NCBI RefSeq assembly: GCF_030035675.1 | Contig: NC_084480.1 | Span: 905,501-969,500 of the forward strand | DNA: 64,000 bases | Origin: Rhineura floridana | Lineage: Eukaryota; Chordata; Lepidosauria; Squamata; Rhineuridae | Reading direction: 5' to 3' | Shown here: positions 45,232-55,257 of the stretch, piece by piece | Layout of the letters: each line of letters opens with the position of its first letter | How positions within the stretch are numbered: the first letter of the stretch is position 1 | The notes under the pieces: generated by a model | What the model saw: the letters and a program-made list of their open reading frames with translations, nothing else | Databases searched by the model: none | What the model was told of the DNA's origin: nothing | Made by a program: the position numbers and the translations under genes

Positions 45232-45607
45232 CAGGGCCGGATTATCCATTAGGCTTAGTAGGCTGAAGCCTAGGGGCCCAGAGCTCTTGGGGGCCCGCGA
45301 TCTGTGGAAGCAGGACAGGAGCCGCAGATCACAGGACAAGAGCTTCCAAACCGCCCACCATCCTCCGCTTCACTTACCTTTTTCTCCGCTGTTTTTTGCT
45401 GTTTGCCATCAATCAAGATGGCGGCAGAGGCTTCAACCTCTTAGGGAAACTTCAGCCGCCATCTTGATTGATGGGAAACCTGCGCTTGCAGTGCACACAG
45501 CCGCAAAAAAGCGGAAAGGTAGGTGAAGCGGGGGGTGGTGGGATGGAATGGGACAGTGGGCGGCTCAGAATCAGACTAGGGGCCCTCCTCAGCTTAATCC
45601 GGCCCTG
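45232..45607. mobile_element. hAT-type MITE, 376 bp, with 8-bp target duplication
   Basis: Ends CAGGGCCGGATTA and TTAATCCGGCCCTG. ACCTGGCC flanks both sides (45224-45231 and 45608-45615). The interior is itself palindromic: CCATCAATCAAGATGGCGGC against GCCGCCATCTTGATTGATGG. No coding capacity, so mobilised in trans by a hAT transposase (inference from the 8-bp duplication and end sequence). Confidence 0.88.
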
Positions 45608-45615
45608 ACCTGGCC

Positions 45616-47379
45616 AGCCATTTCCTTGGAAAACATGGGCAAATGCTGTATATTTACGTTAATATTAGCTGATCAGGCCCAAATGATGAATTACTTTCTT
45701 TTTGTGAGCCTCAGACCCAGCATGAAAGTTACCAAAAATGATCTGAATAGCAAATACCTACAATGAAACATATGCCCTGCAGAGAGGCCCGGCACCAGCG
45801 GGCAGCCAGGTTGGGCACAGGCCAAGGACCTCTGTGGCTCAGAAGGGCCTCTCCTAAATCTGTAGAGTGGGGCAAGGAGGGTGGAGCTCCTGCTCTGTGA
45901 TCCGCACCAGCTTCAGGTCACCGGGTGTGATTTCCGGCCTGGGATTGACATCCCTGCTGCCATCTTGGATGATGGTAGGCATGTGCATGCAGTGTTCTAG
46001 CATGCTGACGTGATGATGTGGGAGGTGGGGTGGCCAGGTTTTTTTATGCCTGTGCTGCCTGCATGGGGGGGTGATGAGAAGCATCAATGACCCTGTGCCA
46101 AGGGCCCCCTGAAATGTGGTACCCAAGGGCCCACTCATACGTAGCGCTGGCCCAGCGCTGCAGACCTGCTTTGGTCCAGTGGTTTTGTGTGCCTTGGAGC
46201 CCCCTAAAACTGTCCTTGTACAAGTATCTAAATCCTATAAGCATCTGGTTTTATCTGTATAAAGAATTGCAAAACTATGCCGATCCCACTTTCCCACAAA
46301 ATCATGCCCCATGGCTCACAACATATTGAATGAACAATAATAAATATAAATTCACAAAATTATTAGAAACAATTAAAAATAATCATAATGTCAATAAATA
46401 AATATTAAAAAATCTATGCAACACTGTATAAACAATGCAAATAAGCTAACCTAATGTAGCAGTTTGAAATGAAACAGCAGAGAGAATAATGCCAAACACA
46501 GACATAAAGTGGCAGGTTGGGTGGGGGGAAGGGGCTCACTACCCGAGAAAGGCATTCCAGAGAAGCTCACCGCGATTCACTTGCATGCGTTGGACGGCAA
46601 CTCTGCCTCTCACTTGTGCCAAATGTCCCTCCCTCCCGTCTCCCCCCGGGCCTCCTCTTCTCACCATCCCTTCCCCATCTCTCACCTGGAGGTGGCCACT
46701 CCTCCTTTGCCCCCCCAACCACATGGCCTCACAGTTTTGAGAGGGTTCCCTCCCCTCCCTCTCCAGCACTGGCCTCCTTAACACATTTAGAAGCCACAAG
46801 CCATGCTTGGCTGCCTGCTCCCATGCCTCGGCTGAGAGCCACAGGGCAAGAGCCCTTGCCAGGCATAAGTCTTGAGCAGCCGCCCCCCCAGGAGGTGGGA
46901 GGGGGAAAAGCAGTCTGCGTCTCTGTTAGGAGCCCGGGGTGAATCTCCTTCAGACAAACACAACCCCACCCTCCACTTGAAAAGCATCAACAGACATTAG
47001 GAGGCTAGTCTGGATGCCATCTGAGGGGTCCCTAAAGCCCTGTGATGCTTCGTTGTAAGACTGAGATTTGGTCAGGGAGGGTCAGTGGGACCAGTGGAGG
47101 TGACCTTGATGGTCCTGGCAAAGGCCACTTTTGTTAAGGAGAGGTCTCTCCGTGAAGAGGAGAAGGCTGTTTGGGAATCAAGAGTTTACTTTTCCCCTTC
47201 TCTGGCTGGAGGTGATGCCGGCCCAGTGCTCTTGGGCTCCCCATGTCTGCTCCCAGCCATCCCCTGCTGTCCAAGATGGCAGAGACAGAGTTGGAGGCCT
47301 TCTTTTCATTGCATTTAAAAAAAAAAACTTCTGTGCAGCTATTGGGCCAAGCTGCCTCACAAAGACTTGCCTCTTTGCT
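45616..47379. other. Intergenic, no recognised feature
   Basis: Mixed sequence with overlapping frames on both strands. Nothing I can name. Confidence 0.4.
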
Positions 47380-47583
47380 ATGGCGTTTTAATATGTAACT
47401 TGTTTTAGTTTTGAATTTTCTTGTAATTGTTTTTGATTTCTTGTTTTATATATGTTTATGCTGTATTTATTATGAGATCTGTGATGTTTTGTATTTTTAT
47501 ATTCTGTTGTTCACCGCCCAGAGAGCTAATGCTATTCGGGCGGTATATAAATCTAATAAAATAAATAAATAAAATAAATAAAT
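47380..47583 (+). repeat. L2-type 3' tail
   Basis: T-rich, then CACCGCCCAGAGAGCTAATG, CGGGCGGTATATAAATCTAA and (AATA)n. Confidence 0.75.
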
Positions 47584-47864
47584 CAAGGTGTCTCTGTGAA
47601 GGAAAATAGCCAGTCAGTCTTGAAAGTGGACTCGAAAGAGACGCCCCAGATGCCGGATTTGCTCTCTTTGCCTTGGGTAGCCCCCACTAGAACCCTAATT
47701 GGGTCCAGGATCATTGGCGTGTTGATGCTGTGAGCACTTCTCTCTTACACTCAGCCTGTATATGTGTATAAATAAGGCTTTGTATCAGAGGAAACACCTT
47801 CCACCGCGAGCAACCTTCATTGCAAGAAACCAAACCCAGGGTTTGTCCTCGGACCGCAGAAACA

Positions 47865-47947
47865 TCTCACTTCTCAGCTGTCCTGGCAGGGGCTGATGGG
47901 AGTTGGAGTCCAAAATCTTCTGGAAGGCACCAGGTTGGCAAAGGTTG
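47865..47947. repeat. Palindromic hAT-like repeat, half copy
   Basis: GGGGCTGATGGGAGTTGGAG, then TCTTCTGGAAGGCACCAGGT. Confidence 0.55.
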
Positions 47948-48459
47948 TTGCAGTCGATCCCAGGAGAGAAGTTTGGTTTGGCTCCCAGTTTTACTGCAAA
48001 GGTGCTGAATTATTGTGGGAATATGGAGAATAGATCTTTATTTGGTACTGCAGTGATAACGGTGTAGGTGCCAGGCATGCATCCTAAAGGAGGGCACTTG
48101 GCAGGTGGGTGCACCACCACGGAGAAAGCCCTTTCCTGCATTGCCACATTGTGTGTGTCTCCCAGCAATGGAGTGCAAATACCCTCTTGGCAGCTCTCCA
48201 TTCAGCATCTTTAGATCTCAGGCTTAGTCCAGTCTGACAGAAAATTCCGTTTAAGTTTATCCTGTTGATTAGGTCTAGGTCAGGGATGGGGAATAGGATC
48301 CAGCCAGTGGGGCAGATCTTGAGCTCTCCCACTTCCTCAGCCACTGACAGGTGGGCTGCCGCCCCCCACGTGTCAGTCACCTGACATCACCAAGACATCA
48401 GGTAACCCAACTTCAAAGAAAAGAATTGGGAGTGGACTCTTAAGTGTGCCCCCATTCTT

Positions 48460-48800
48460 TTGTTTCTTCCTTTGAACCCAAAAACTGGACTGCAAAGGAA
48501 AATCCCACCTGAAAGTGGGGCTGCAGTTATCACAGATCAGCTTTGGCTGCGAAGTGGACTGGAGTTTCCCTGGGCCTGTCTTAAATTATACGGGGGGGGG
48601 ACACCTCATAACAGCCCACTTTGCAGGTGTTGTGAGATGGAAGAAGGATCTCTAGTGTATGTGACGTGGGATTGCCCCTGTGCTGCACCCTTTGGAGCAG
48701 AAGTCTTTGCTCTTAATCTTGTCCTGGAATTGCCAGCTTATTTTGCGGATGAACTTGCATTACTGGATTATATCCCCGCATGATGAGGTCTCTCTGATGT
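48460..48800 (+). repeat. L1 ORF2 C-terminal fragment
   Basis: The frame has CRCCEMEEGSLVYVTWDCPC, like the C-x-x-C, H/V, W-x-C-P pattern at the end of L1 ORF2. Short and decayed. Confidence 0.45.
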
Positions 48801-48954
48801 CCATCAGCAGGGGCTCTTTCAGCGCGACGGACATCTTGGTCACGGCTCCCCTCTAGAGAACATCCTCTCCAAGGAGGCTCACCAATTGGCAGCATTACTG
48901 TCTTTTAGGAGCTATGTGAAAGTGTTGTGGCTGTCTTCCCAAAGTTTTTAAAGT

Positions 48955-49088
48955 ATTTGGATACCTTTTACAATCTTGAACATTGCTGTTTTTCTGCTTC
49001 TAATTGTTTCTGATATTTTAATTTTGTAAAACAACATGAAGCCAAATTTGATGAAGGGTGGTATGTAAATATTTTAAATAAATAATCA
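48955..49088 (+). repeat. L2-type 3' tail
   Basis: TTTTTCTGCTTCTAATTG, then GGTGGTATGTAAATATTTTA and AATAAATAA. Confidence 0.5.
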
Positions 49089-49762
49089 CAACAATAATCA
49101 CAACAAAAAGTGGAAGGCCTTCCTCTTTCAACAAGCCTTTTAAGTAGAGACCTTACCCCAGTCTGCTTCTGTGTTGGAATTACTTTTTAATATGCTTTTA
49201 AACCTCTTTTTAAAAAAAACAATATGTCTTTTAACCTTGTTTTTAAACAAACTTCCCTTTTAATAGAAGAACCATTTGCACAAGATTGAACATCGTTAAA
49301 AAGAACAGATTAAATTGTAACTGATAATTTTGCTGATATAAGAATGGAATCTAGAAAAACTCTACAGAAGAACATCTGGAACTCTGTATGGAGGGTAATT
49401 TGTGGTCATAATTACTTCCTTGTTTTGGTTGAATTGTTGCCCTGCGTTTATTGATGTAGTATTGTTGGTAGAGTTGTTTGTATGTTGCATTGCTTTACGA
49501 TTATCATGCAATAAACAAAACCAATCCATTGTCAAAAGAGCCTCCACTTGCGGGTCACTCAGGATGCTTAGTGTTTTTTTCTCTTTTGTTGCATAACATT
49601 CTTGTTATGTTACCCAGTGAATTGGGCACGAACAGCTGTGTGGTTTTCCAATGAGGGACCGAGAGCAGAGACTATGGTTGTGGCTCCTTCCCCTTGTTTT
49701 CCTTGGGTAGCCATTTGAAGGGGGTGGGGAGAGGCTGGGCTGGGGCCCCCAGAGGGAACAAG

Positions 49763-49791
49763 TGGAGGAGGAGGAGGAGGAGGAGGAGATG
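49763..49791. repeat. (GGA)n microsatellite
   Basis: AGGAGGAGGAGG, visible directly. Confidence 0.9.
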
Positions 49792-50204
49792 CTTGCTTGC
49801 TTGCAGCGTCAGATGCCCAAGGAAGGAGGACGCTGAGGGGGAGGTACACTCCTGGGAGAAAGGCAGGCAGGGCAGAAGGTGCCCCTGGTTTGGGCAGGCT
49901 CCTGAGGTTCTAGACTGGGACAGGACAACCTCCAGCAATCAGCACAGAAACTCATGACAGCCAACTTAAACAAAAACAACCTTACCGCACACAAACACAA
50001 CACACACACACTTTAAAAGGCATAAAATAAATAGGCATTTATATGTAAACGCTGCAGATGCCCAAAGAGAATATGGATAAAGCCAGTGTGCTAAAAGTAA
50101 GACCTTCTTGGACATCCATCAACCCTGCCTGGTTCCAGAAATCACAGCCAGGAGCATCTTCTGGCCTGTAATTACACCGTGGACAGAAACAGGCAAATGG
50201 CTCT

Positions 50205-51328
50205 TTAGAAGTCAGTCTCATGGATTATAAAGCGCCTTTCTGAAGAGTCTGATTGCACAATGGCCACGAGTGAACACCCTACTAAAAAGATGATCAGAAG
50301 AAGAGGCCACAAACATTCCCAAATACCCTGCAGATTTTGGGCCAAAAGCCTGAGTGAATAAAAATGTTTTTGCCTGGCAGACAGACAGTGATGGTGCCTG
50401 GCATGTTTCCCTGGGGAGAGCATTCCACAAATGTGGAGTCACCACTGAGAAGACCCGTCCCCATGTTGCCACCCTCTGCACCTTCCTCAGATAATGAACT
50501 CAGGGCCTGGGTTAGTTCAGGTGTGGGGAGGCAGACCTTGAGGCTTTAGCGTCCTGTGCAGCATAAGGCTTTTAAGGTCAAAGCCGGCATTCTGAACTGT
50601 GTCGGAGAGTGGCGATGCTGGGAACTGAGATTTCTGAGTGAGCCTTTATGTGTGTTTGAATCTTTGCTAAAGATTATACATTCCCTGCAAATTAGTCAGA
50701 CAGAGACTTTAAGCTTTAAAATAAGAAATAACTACTTTATTTTGGAAGTACGTACTTGATAGGAAAGAGTTCTACATCTAACTAGCTATGTTGGAGAAGC
50801 AAACACTAAGCTTAGTGTTTTCCCTCATGCTTGGAGGAGAGGGAGAGACAAAGGAAATATGTCTGCTGTCCCTCACAAGAGAAAGAAGAAGGAAGGAGGG
50901 AAGGAGATATGATCAACATCCTTTGCATATCAGTCTAGCTCAGGAAGGAAGAGACAGCAGGAGATCAAAAGACAGGTATTAGCCTAGCAACCAGAAGGTC
51001 TCCTCTCTAGCTACCCTTTTTAACCCCATGCACCCTCAACCCACAAATTGGAGTTGAACCACATATTCCAACAAACTGAATCCAGAAACTGCTAGCCAAT
51101 GCAGTTGTGTCAAGATTGGTGTCATATGCTTAAACCATTTTGCCATGGCCATCAATCTGGCCACTGAATTCTGTACCAGCTGCAGTTTCTGGACTGTTTC
51201 CAAAAGCAACCCCACAAATATACTGCATTGCAGTCATCCAGCCTAGAGGTTACCAGAATGAAGCCCACAGACGTTTAGCTGTCCCTGTCCAGATAGGAAT
51301 GCCGCTGGGCCACCAGCCTTAGATGAGA
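50205..51328 (-). repeat. L2 LINE 3' part split by a solo LTR
   Basis: The minus strand shows FSVVTPHLWNALPRETCQAP at 50.2-50.48 kb. The more upstream ORF2 continues at 51.1-51.3 kb (CTGAATTCTGTACCAGCTGC region). The LTR at 50600-51073 lies between. Confidence 0.7.
50600..51073. mobile_element. Solo LTR, 474 bp, in an L2 copy
   Basis: Starts TGTCGGA and ends TTCCAACA, near-inverted short ends. Flanked by AACTG on both sides (50595-50599 and 51074-51078), a 5-bp target duplication. No internal region remains, so it is a solo LTR left by recombination. The family is not known to me. Confidence 0.75.
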
Positions 51329-51399
51329 TACCATAAGAACATAAGAAGAGCCTGCTGGATCAGGCCAGTGGCCCATCTAGTCCAGCATCCTGTTCTCTC

Positions 51400-53261
51400 T
51401 TTTTTTTTCCAATTTCTTTTTTTTTATTTTTTAATCATTAATTTTTATTCAAAGTTTCGAAAAACAAAACAAAACAAAACAAAAACAAATTAATAACTAA
51501 TACAATAAAATAAAATGTTGACTTCCGATTTGTCACAGATCAGTTATAGCCCTATAATATATAACAAACCTATCTCTAAATTTATTACAAAATCACTTTC
51601 CTCCAGTGGTTATCTTAATTAATCATCAAATCTCATTAACATCACTTTATTCTTTCCGCAAAAAGTCAAAGAGAGGTTTCCAGTCCTTGAGAAATATATC
51701 CATCGATTTTTCTCCAAATAAACATGTCGATTAATCCATCTCATCAAGTCTGCTAGGTCCAGTAATTTCAATAGCCATTCTTCCATAATCAGTGTTAATT
51801 CCATCTTCCATCTTCCATCCTTGCATCCATAATAATCTTGCTGTCATAGTCATAGTCATATAATAAGAGTCTGATGGGAATTTCCTTCCTCACAAATATT
51901 TTCTTGCCATCAATTCTGAATGTGTTACTGAAATGTTGTTGTAAAGTCATATCTCTGTTCCTCTTTTTTACAAAATGCACTGGCACATCTCTTGATAGTT
52001 TTTCCATTGTCACATATCTATAATTAATTCTATAGATTTTCTCTATTTCAAGCTCCATCACATCATTCCAGTCCAGAAATTTTTTCGAAACATTGATAGC
52101 TTTATCTCTGATATCTTCATCAATTTCATCAAGGACAACGCTGAATTCCAAACAGTAATCTTTATCTCTAAGGTCCATAAACTCCAAATCTTTTTCCAGT
52201 TCCACATTTGATATATCTGTTCCAATCTCCAGGACTTGCGTCTTCCCTTTAATTTTTCTTTCTTCTTCTATTGATTGTTTAGTTATATCTGTGATCTCAT
52301 CAACCTCCTCCCTCATAAAATCCCTTATTTCTTTCAGCTCCTGCTTGATTTTGCCAAATTCAATTTTCATCTCTTGCTTGCCATGTCTCAGTTCCTGCCT
52401 CGCCATCTCAATCTCATCCATTATTTTCTGAAACATATTTACTTCCAGGGTCTCAGCCACTCTCTTAATCGTCATTTTTAAAACCAAGAAGAAGAAAAAA
52501 CCCTTCAATTTCCAGCAACAGAGGAGTTAATATTCCAAACCTGATGACATCATAATGTAGACAGCACAAACTGCCTTATCTCTTATGTGTCCAAGAATGC
52601 AAAACAAGATTTAGTTCACAGCATCCAAATAATTAGTTGCATAAAGAACAAGCAGATTCATCAAAATGAAATAGACCAGAAAAAAATAGTCCCAGACGTA
52701 TAATACTCAAAAGCTCATATAAATCAAAAATTTTCTCTTCAGATCAGATATCTCTCATCCGTTTGTATCTTTATAATGCTCAATTCCAGGCCAGCTTTTG
52801 CAATAAAAACAAAGATAAGCTATTTCGATTTCTTTCCACCTTAATTCCGTGTATAAAAGAGAAAAGTTATAACTCACCCAGGGATTCCTTACTGCTGATT
52901 CCTTTAACAAATCTCTTTTACTGCAACAATTTAAGCCAAATGATAAGGATAGATAGAAGAATGCTTGCCTGTTAATCTGTTTTTCTTTGAAGAAAAGAAA
53001 AACATTCGCTTAATCAGTTTGAGCTAGCTTGAAATTCCCTGGCTCCGTCCGACGTTGCTGGCTGGTCCTTCGTTCCTAAAGAATTCAAGTCCCCCAACAA
53101 ACACAACGAAGCTTGTGAATGATCTCTTCGTTTCTCCCTTGCCTGGGAGAAATTTTTACCAGTCAAAAAAAAACCTTTTGGCTGGTTTTAAAACTGAAAA
53201 GCTTCCTCTGAGACGAGAGCTCGCCTCAGAGACAGGCACAAGCGAAGCAACCCTTCCCGGA
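51400..53261 (-). mobile_element. L1-type derivative with ORF1 and no reverse transcriptase
   Basis: About 1.86 kb, flanked by a 21-bp target duplication (51379-51399 and 53262-53282). The poly(A) tail appears as a T run at 51400 on the plus strand, with AATAAA signals. ORF1 (51795-52475, 226 residues from ATG) has a coiled coil (EIEMARQELRHGKQEMKIEF), a middle domain and the L1 ORF1 C-terminal pattern SRDVPVHFVKKRNRDMTLQQ, then HFSNTFRIDGKKI. After its stop, a frame (51619-51804: EEWLLKLLDLADLM) looks like the end of L1 ORF2, so most of ORF2 is missing. The other end is GC-rich like an L1 5' UTR. Read as an internally deleted, trans-mobilised L1. Confidence 0.85.
51795..52475 (-). CDS. L1 ORF1p-like protein
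   Basis: 226 residues. L1 ORF1p is an RNA-binding trimeric chaperone of the LINE-1 particle (family knowledge). A coiled coil at about 10-60 is followed by acidic linker EEERKIKGKTQVLEIGTD and an RRM-like part. The C-terminal domain has RYVTMEKLSRDVPVHFVKK and TFRIDGKKIFVRKEIPIRLL, then ends early in DARMEDGRWN. Shorter than the usual 300 or more residues. The frame is intact from ATG to stop, which fits a recent insertion. Confidence 0.75.
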   Translation of the reverse strand: MTIKRVAETLEVNMFQKIMDEIEMARQELRHGKQEMKIEFGKIKQELKEIRDFMREEVDEITDITKQSIEEERKIKGKTQVLEIGTDISNVELEKDLEFMDLRDKDYCLEFSVVLDEIDEDIRDKAINVSKKFLDWNDVMELEIEKIYRINYRYVTMEKLSRDVPVHFVKKRNRDMTLQQHFSNTFRIDGKKIFVRKEIPIRLLLYDYDYDSKIIMDARMEDGRWN

Positions 53262-53480
53262 AGTCCAGCATCCTGTTCTCTCAGTGGCCAACCAGGTGCC
53301 TGGGGGAAGCCCGCAAGCAGGACCCGAGTGCAAGAACACTCTCCCCTCCTGAGGCTTCCGGCAACTGGTTTTCAGAAGCATGCTGCCTCTGACTAGGGTG
53401 GCAGAGCACAGCCATCACGGCTAGTAGCCATTGATAGCCCTGTCCTCCATGAATTTGTCTAATCTTTTAAAGCCATCCAA

Positions 53481-53904
53481 GCTGACACACCCAGAACACT
53501 TTGCCTAAATAAAGACACCACGACATACATTTGATACAGGACAATCGTCGTTCTCATCACACAGATGAAGAGTAGAATTCTCCAGAAGAGGTTCTTTTAC
53601 GCTGCAGGAGCAGCACCTGATGTCAGAAGAGGCACAAACCACCCCCAGGATCTATACAGGTAGACCAGCCCTGGCACCACTAAATCAGCCAGTGCAGGCA
53701 GGCTGAGGGGGTACGTGGCTGCCTGTTTCAGTTGCCAAAGTATCCTGTCCACGTCCTCAGGTAGAACAGACAGAAGGAGAAAGAGTTATGGGATGGCGTC
53801 ATCAGGAAGAGATAGCTTTGTCTGGAGCCAGATGTAATAAAGTCCTTGGGACAGCCTGTGCTCTCTCAAGAATACAGTGTCCACGCCAATTCGACCATAC
53901 AGAT
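53481..53904. other. Intergenic, no recognised feature
   Basis: No domain or repeat that I can name. Confidence 0.4.
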
Positions 53905-54427
53905 CCACAGTGACTTTTTAGTTGGGGAAAGGCGAGGAAGAGGTGACATGATAGACGTGTATAAAATTAGGCATGGCCTGGAGAAAGTGGATAGACAGAA
54001 CTCTTCTCCCTCTCTAACAACACTAGAACTTGTGGATATCTAATGAAGCTGAACAGAGAATATACAGGACAGATACAAAAAAGTCCTTCTTCATGCAATG
54101 CCGAGCTTAACTATGGAACTGGCTCCCACGAGAGGCAGTGATGGCCACCAACCTGGATGGCTTTCGAAGAGGATTAGACAGATTCATGGAGGAAAAGGCT
54201 ATCGGTGGCTACTAGCCCTGATGGCTGTGCTCTGCCTCCATGGTCGGAGGCAATATGCTTCAGAATACCATTTCCTGGAAACGGCAGGAGGAGAAACTGC
54301 TCTTGCGCTCAGGTCCTGCTTGAAGGCTTCCCATTGAGGCATCTGGGTGGCCACTGTGAGAACAGGAGGCTGGGCCAGATGGGACCCTTTGGCCTGATCC
54401 GGCAGGCTCTTCTTGGGTTCTTAGGAT
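53905..54427 (+). repeat. CR1-type LINE C-terminal and 3' end
   Basis: GRGDMIDVYKIRHGLEKVDR in translation, then GGCCACCAACCTGGATGGCT and a final CAGGCTCTTCTTGGGTTCTT. Confidence 0.85.
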
Positions 54428-54918
54428 AAGCTGAGCAGGACTGCTAAGTCTGGGGAAAAGGCTGCACACCTGCAGTTTCTTCTTGGATTTTGGCCATATC
54501 GTTAACAATTTAATGAGATGGAGCTTTCTTAGTCGTCCCCTCAGATCTGGATCCCTCTCCCTGGGGGCATAAAGTTGTCCCCTCATTGCTGGCCTTTGGA
54601 TGTCAGTTAAAGATTTATTTATGCACCCAGGCCTTTGGGAGTTAAGTGCCCAGGAACCCACAGTTGTAAATGTTAGACTGCAAGTTTGGAGTTATGGGAT
54701 TTGTTTCTTCCCCATTGGTGCTGTGCAATATTTTGTGCCAAAGGTTTTCAGTATAATGTACATCACTCTGGGCTCTCAGCAGGGAGGAAGAGTGACATAA
54801 AAATAAATAAATGGAAAAACTGTAACACTTAGGGTGCAAGAGGATCCTTTTTTATGTTTGCTGTCACAGATGGTCATGCTGCCTCTATCCTCCTGGAATT
54901 TGTCATTCTGGAAGTGAG

Positions 54919-55257
54919 TGTTGAACACCCAAGAGCATGATGCTGTATTAGTTTCCACAAAGACAGTTAGGAACACGTACTTATGGGGTTAAGGCAGCAA
55001 CTGAGCAGTGCCAAGGCCAAAGACCGCAGCTGTGGCTGACAAGGGCACCAAGATGTATATAGTTCTGCGTAAACCGAAAGTACTGTGTGGGGGTTGTGGA
55101 AGAGTCTGATGGAGCTGGAAACACTTGTAGAGAAATGTCTTTTGCTTAGTAAAGACTCTTAAACTTTCAACTGTCTGAGCCTATCATTTACCTATCGAAT
55201 GGAACTGGTCCTGGGCTGTTCTGGACACCGGGCAACGCTTCATTTCACAGCACCACA
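54919..55257 (+). repeat. Copia A 5' LTR
   Basis: 339 bp, TGTTGAACACCC to ACCACA. It pairs with 57539-57877. Confidence 0.92.

Larger units (their letters stand above)
51331..53480 (-). repeat. CR1-type LINE 3' end split by an L1 derivative
   Basis: CATAAGAACATAAGAAGAGC begins the reverse complement of the 3' end at 51.33 kb. After the L1 insertion it resumes at 53283 (CAGTGGCCAACCAGGTGCCT) and runs to about 53480. Confidence 0.85.

Noticed and set aside
46489-46942. Open frame of about 140 codons
   Set aside because: Pro/Ser/Leu-rich, open in three frames at once, no homology that I recognise.
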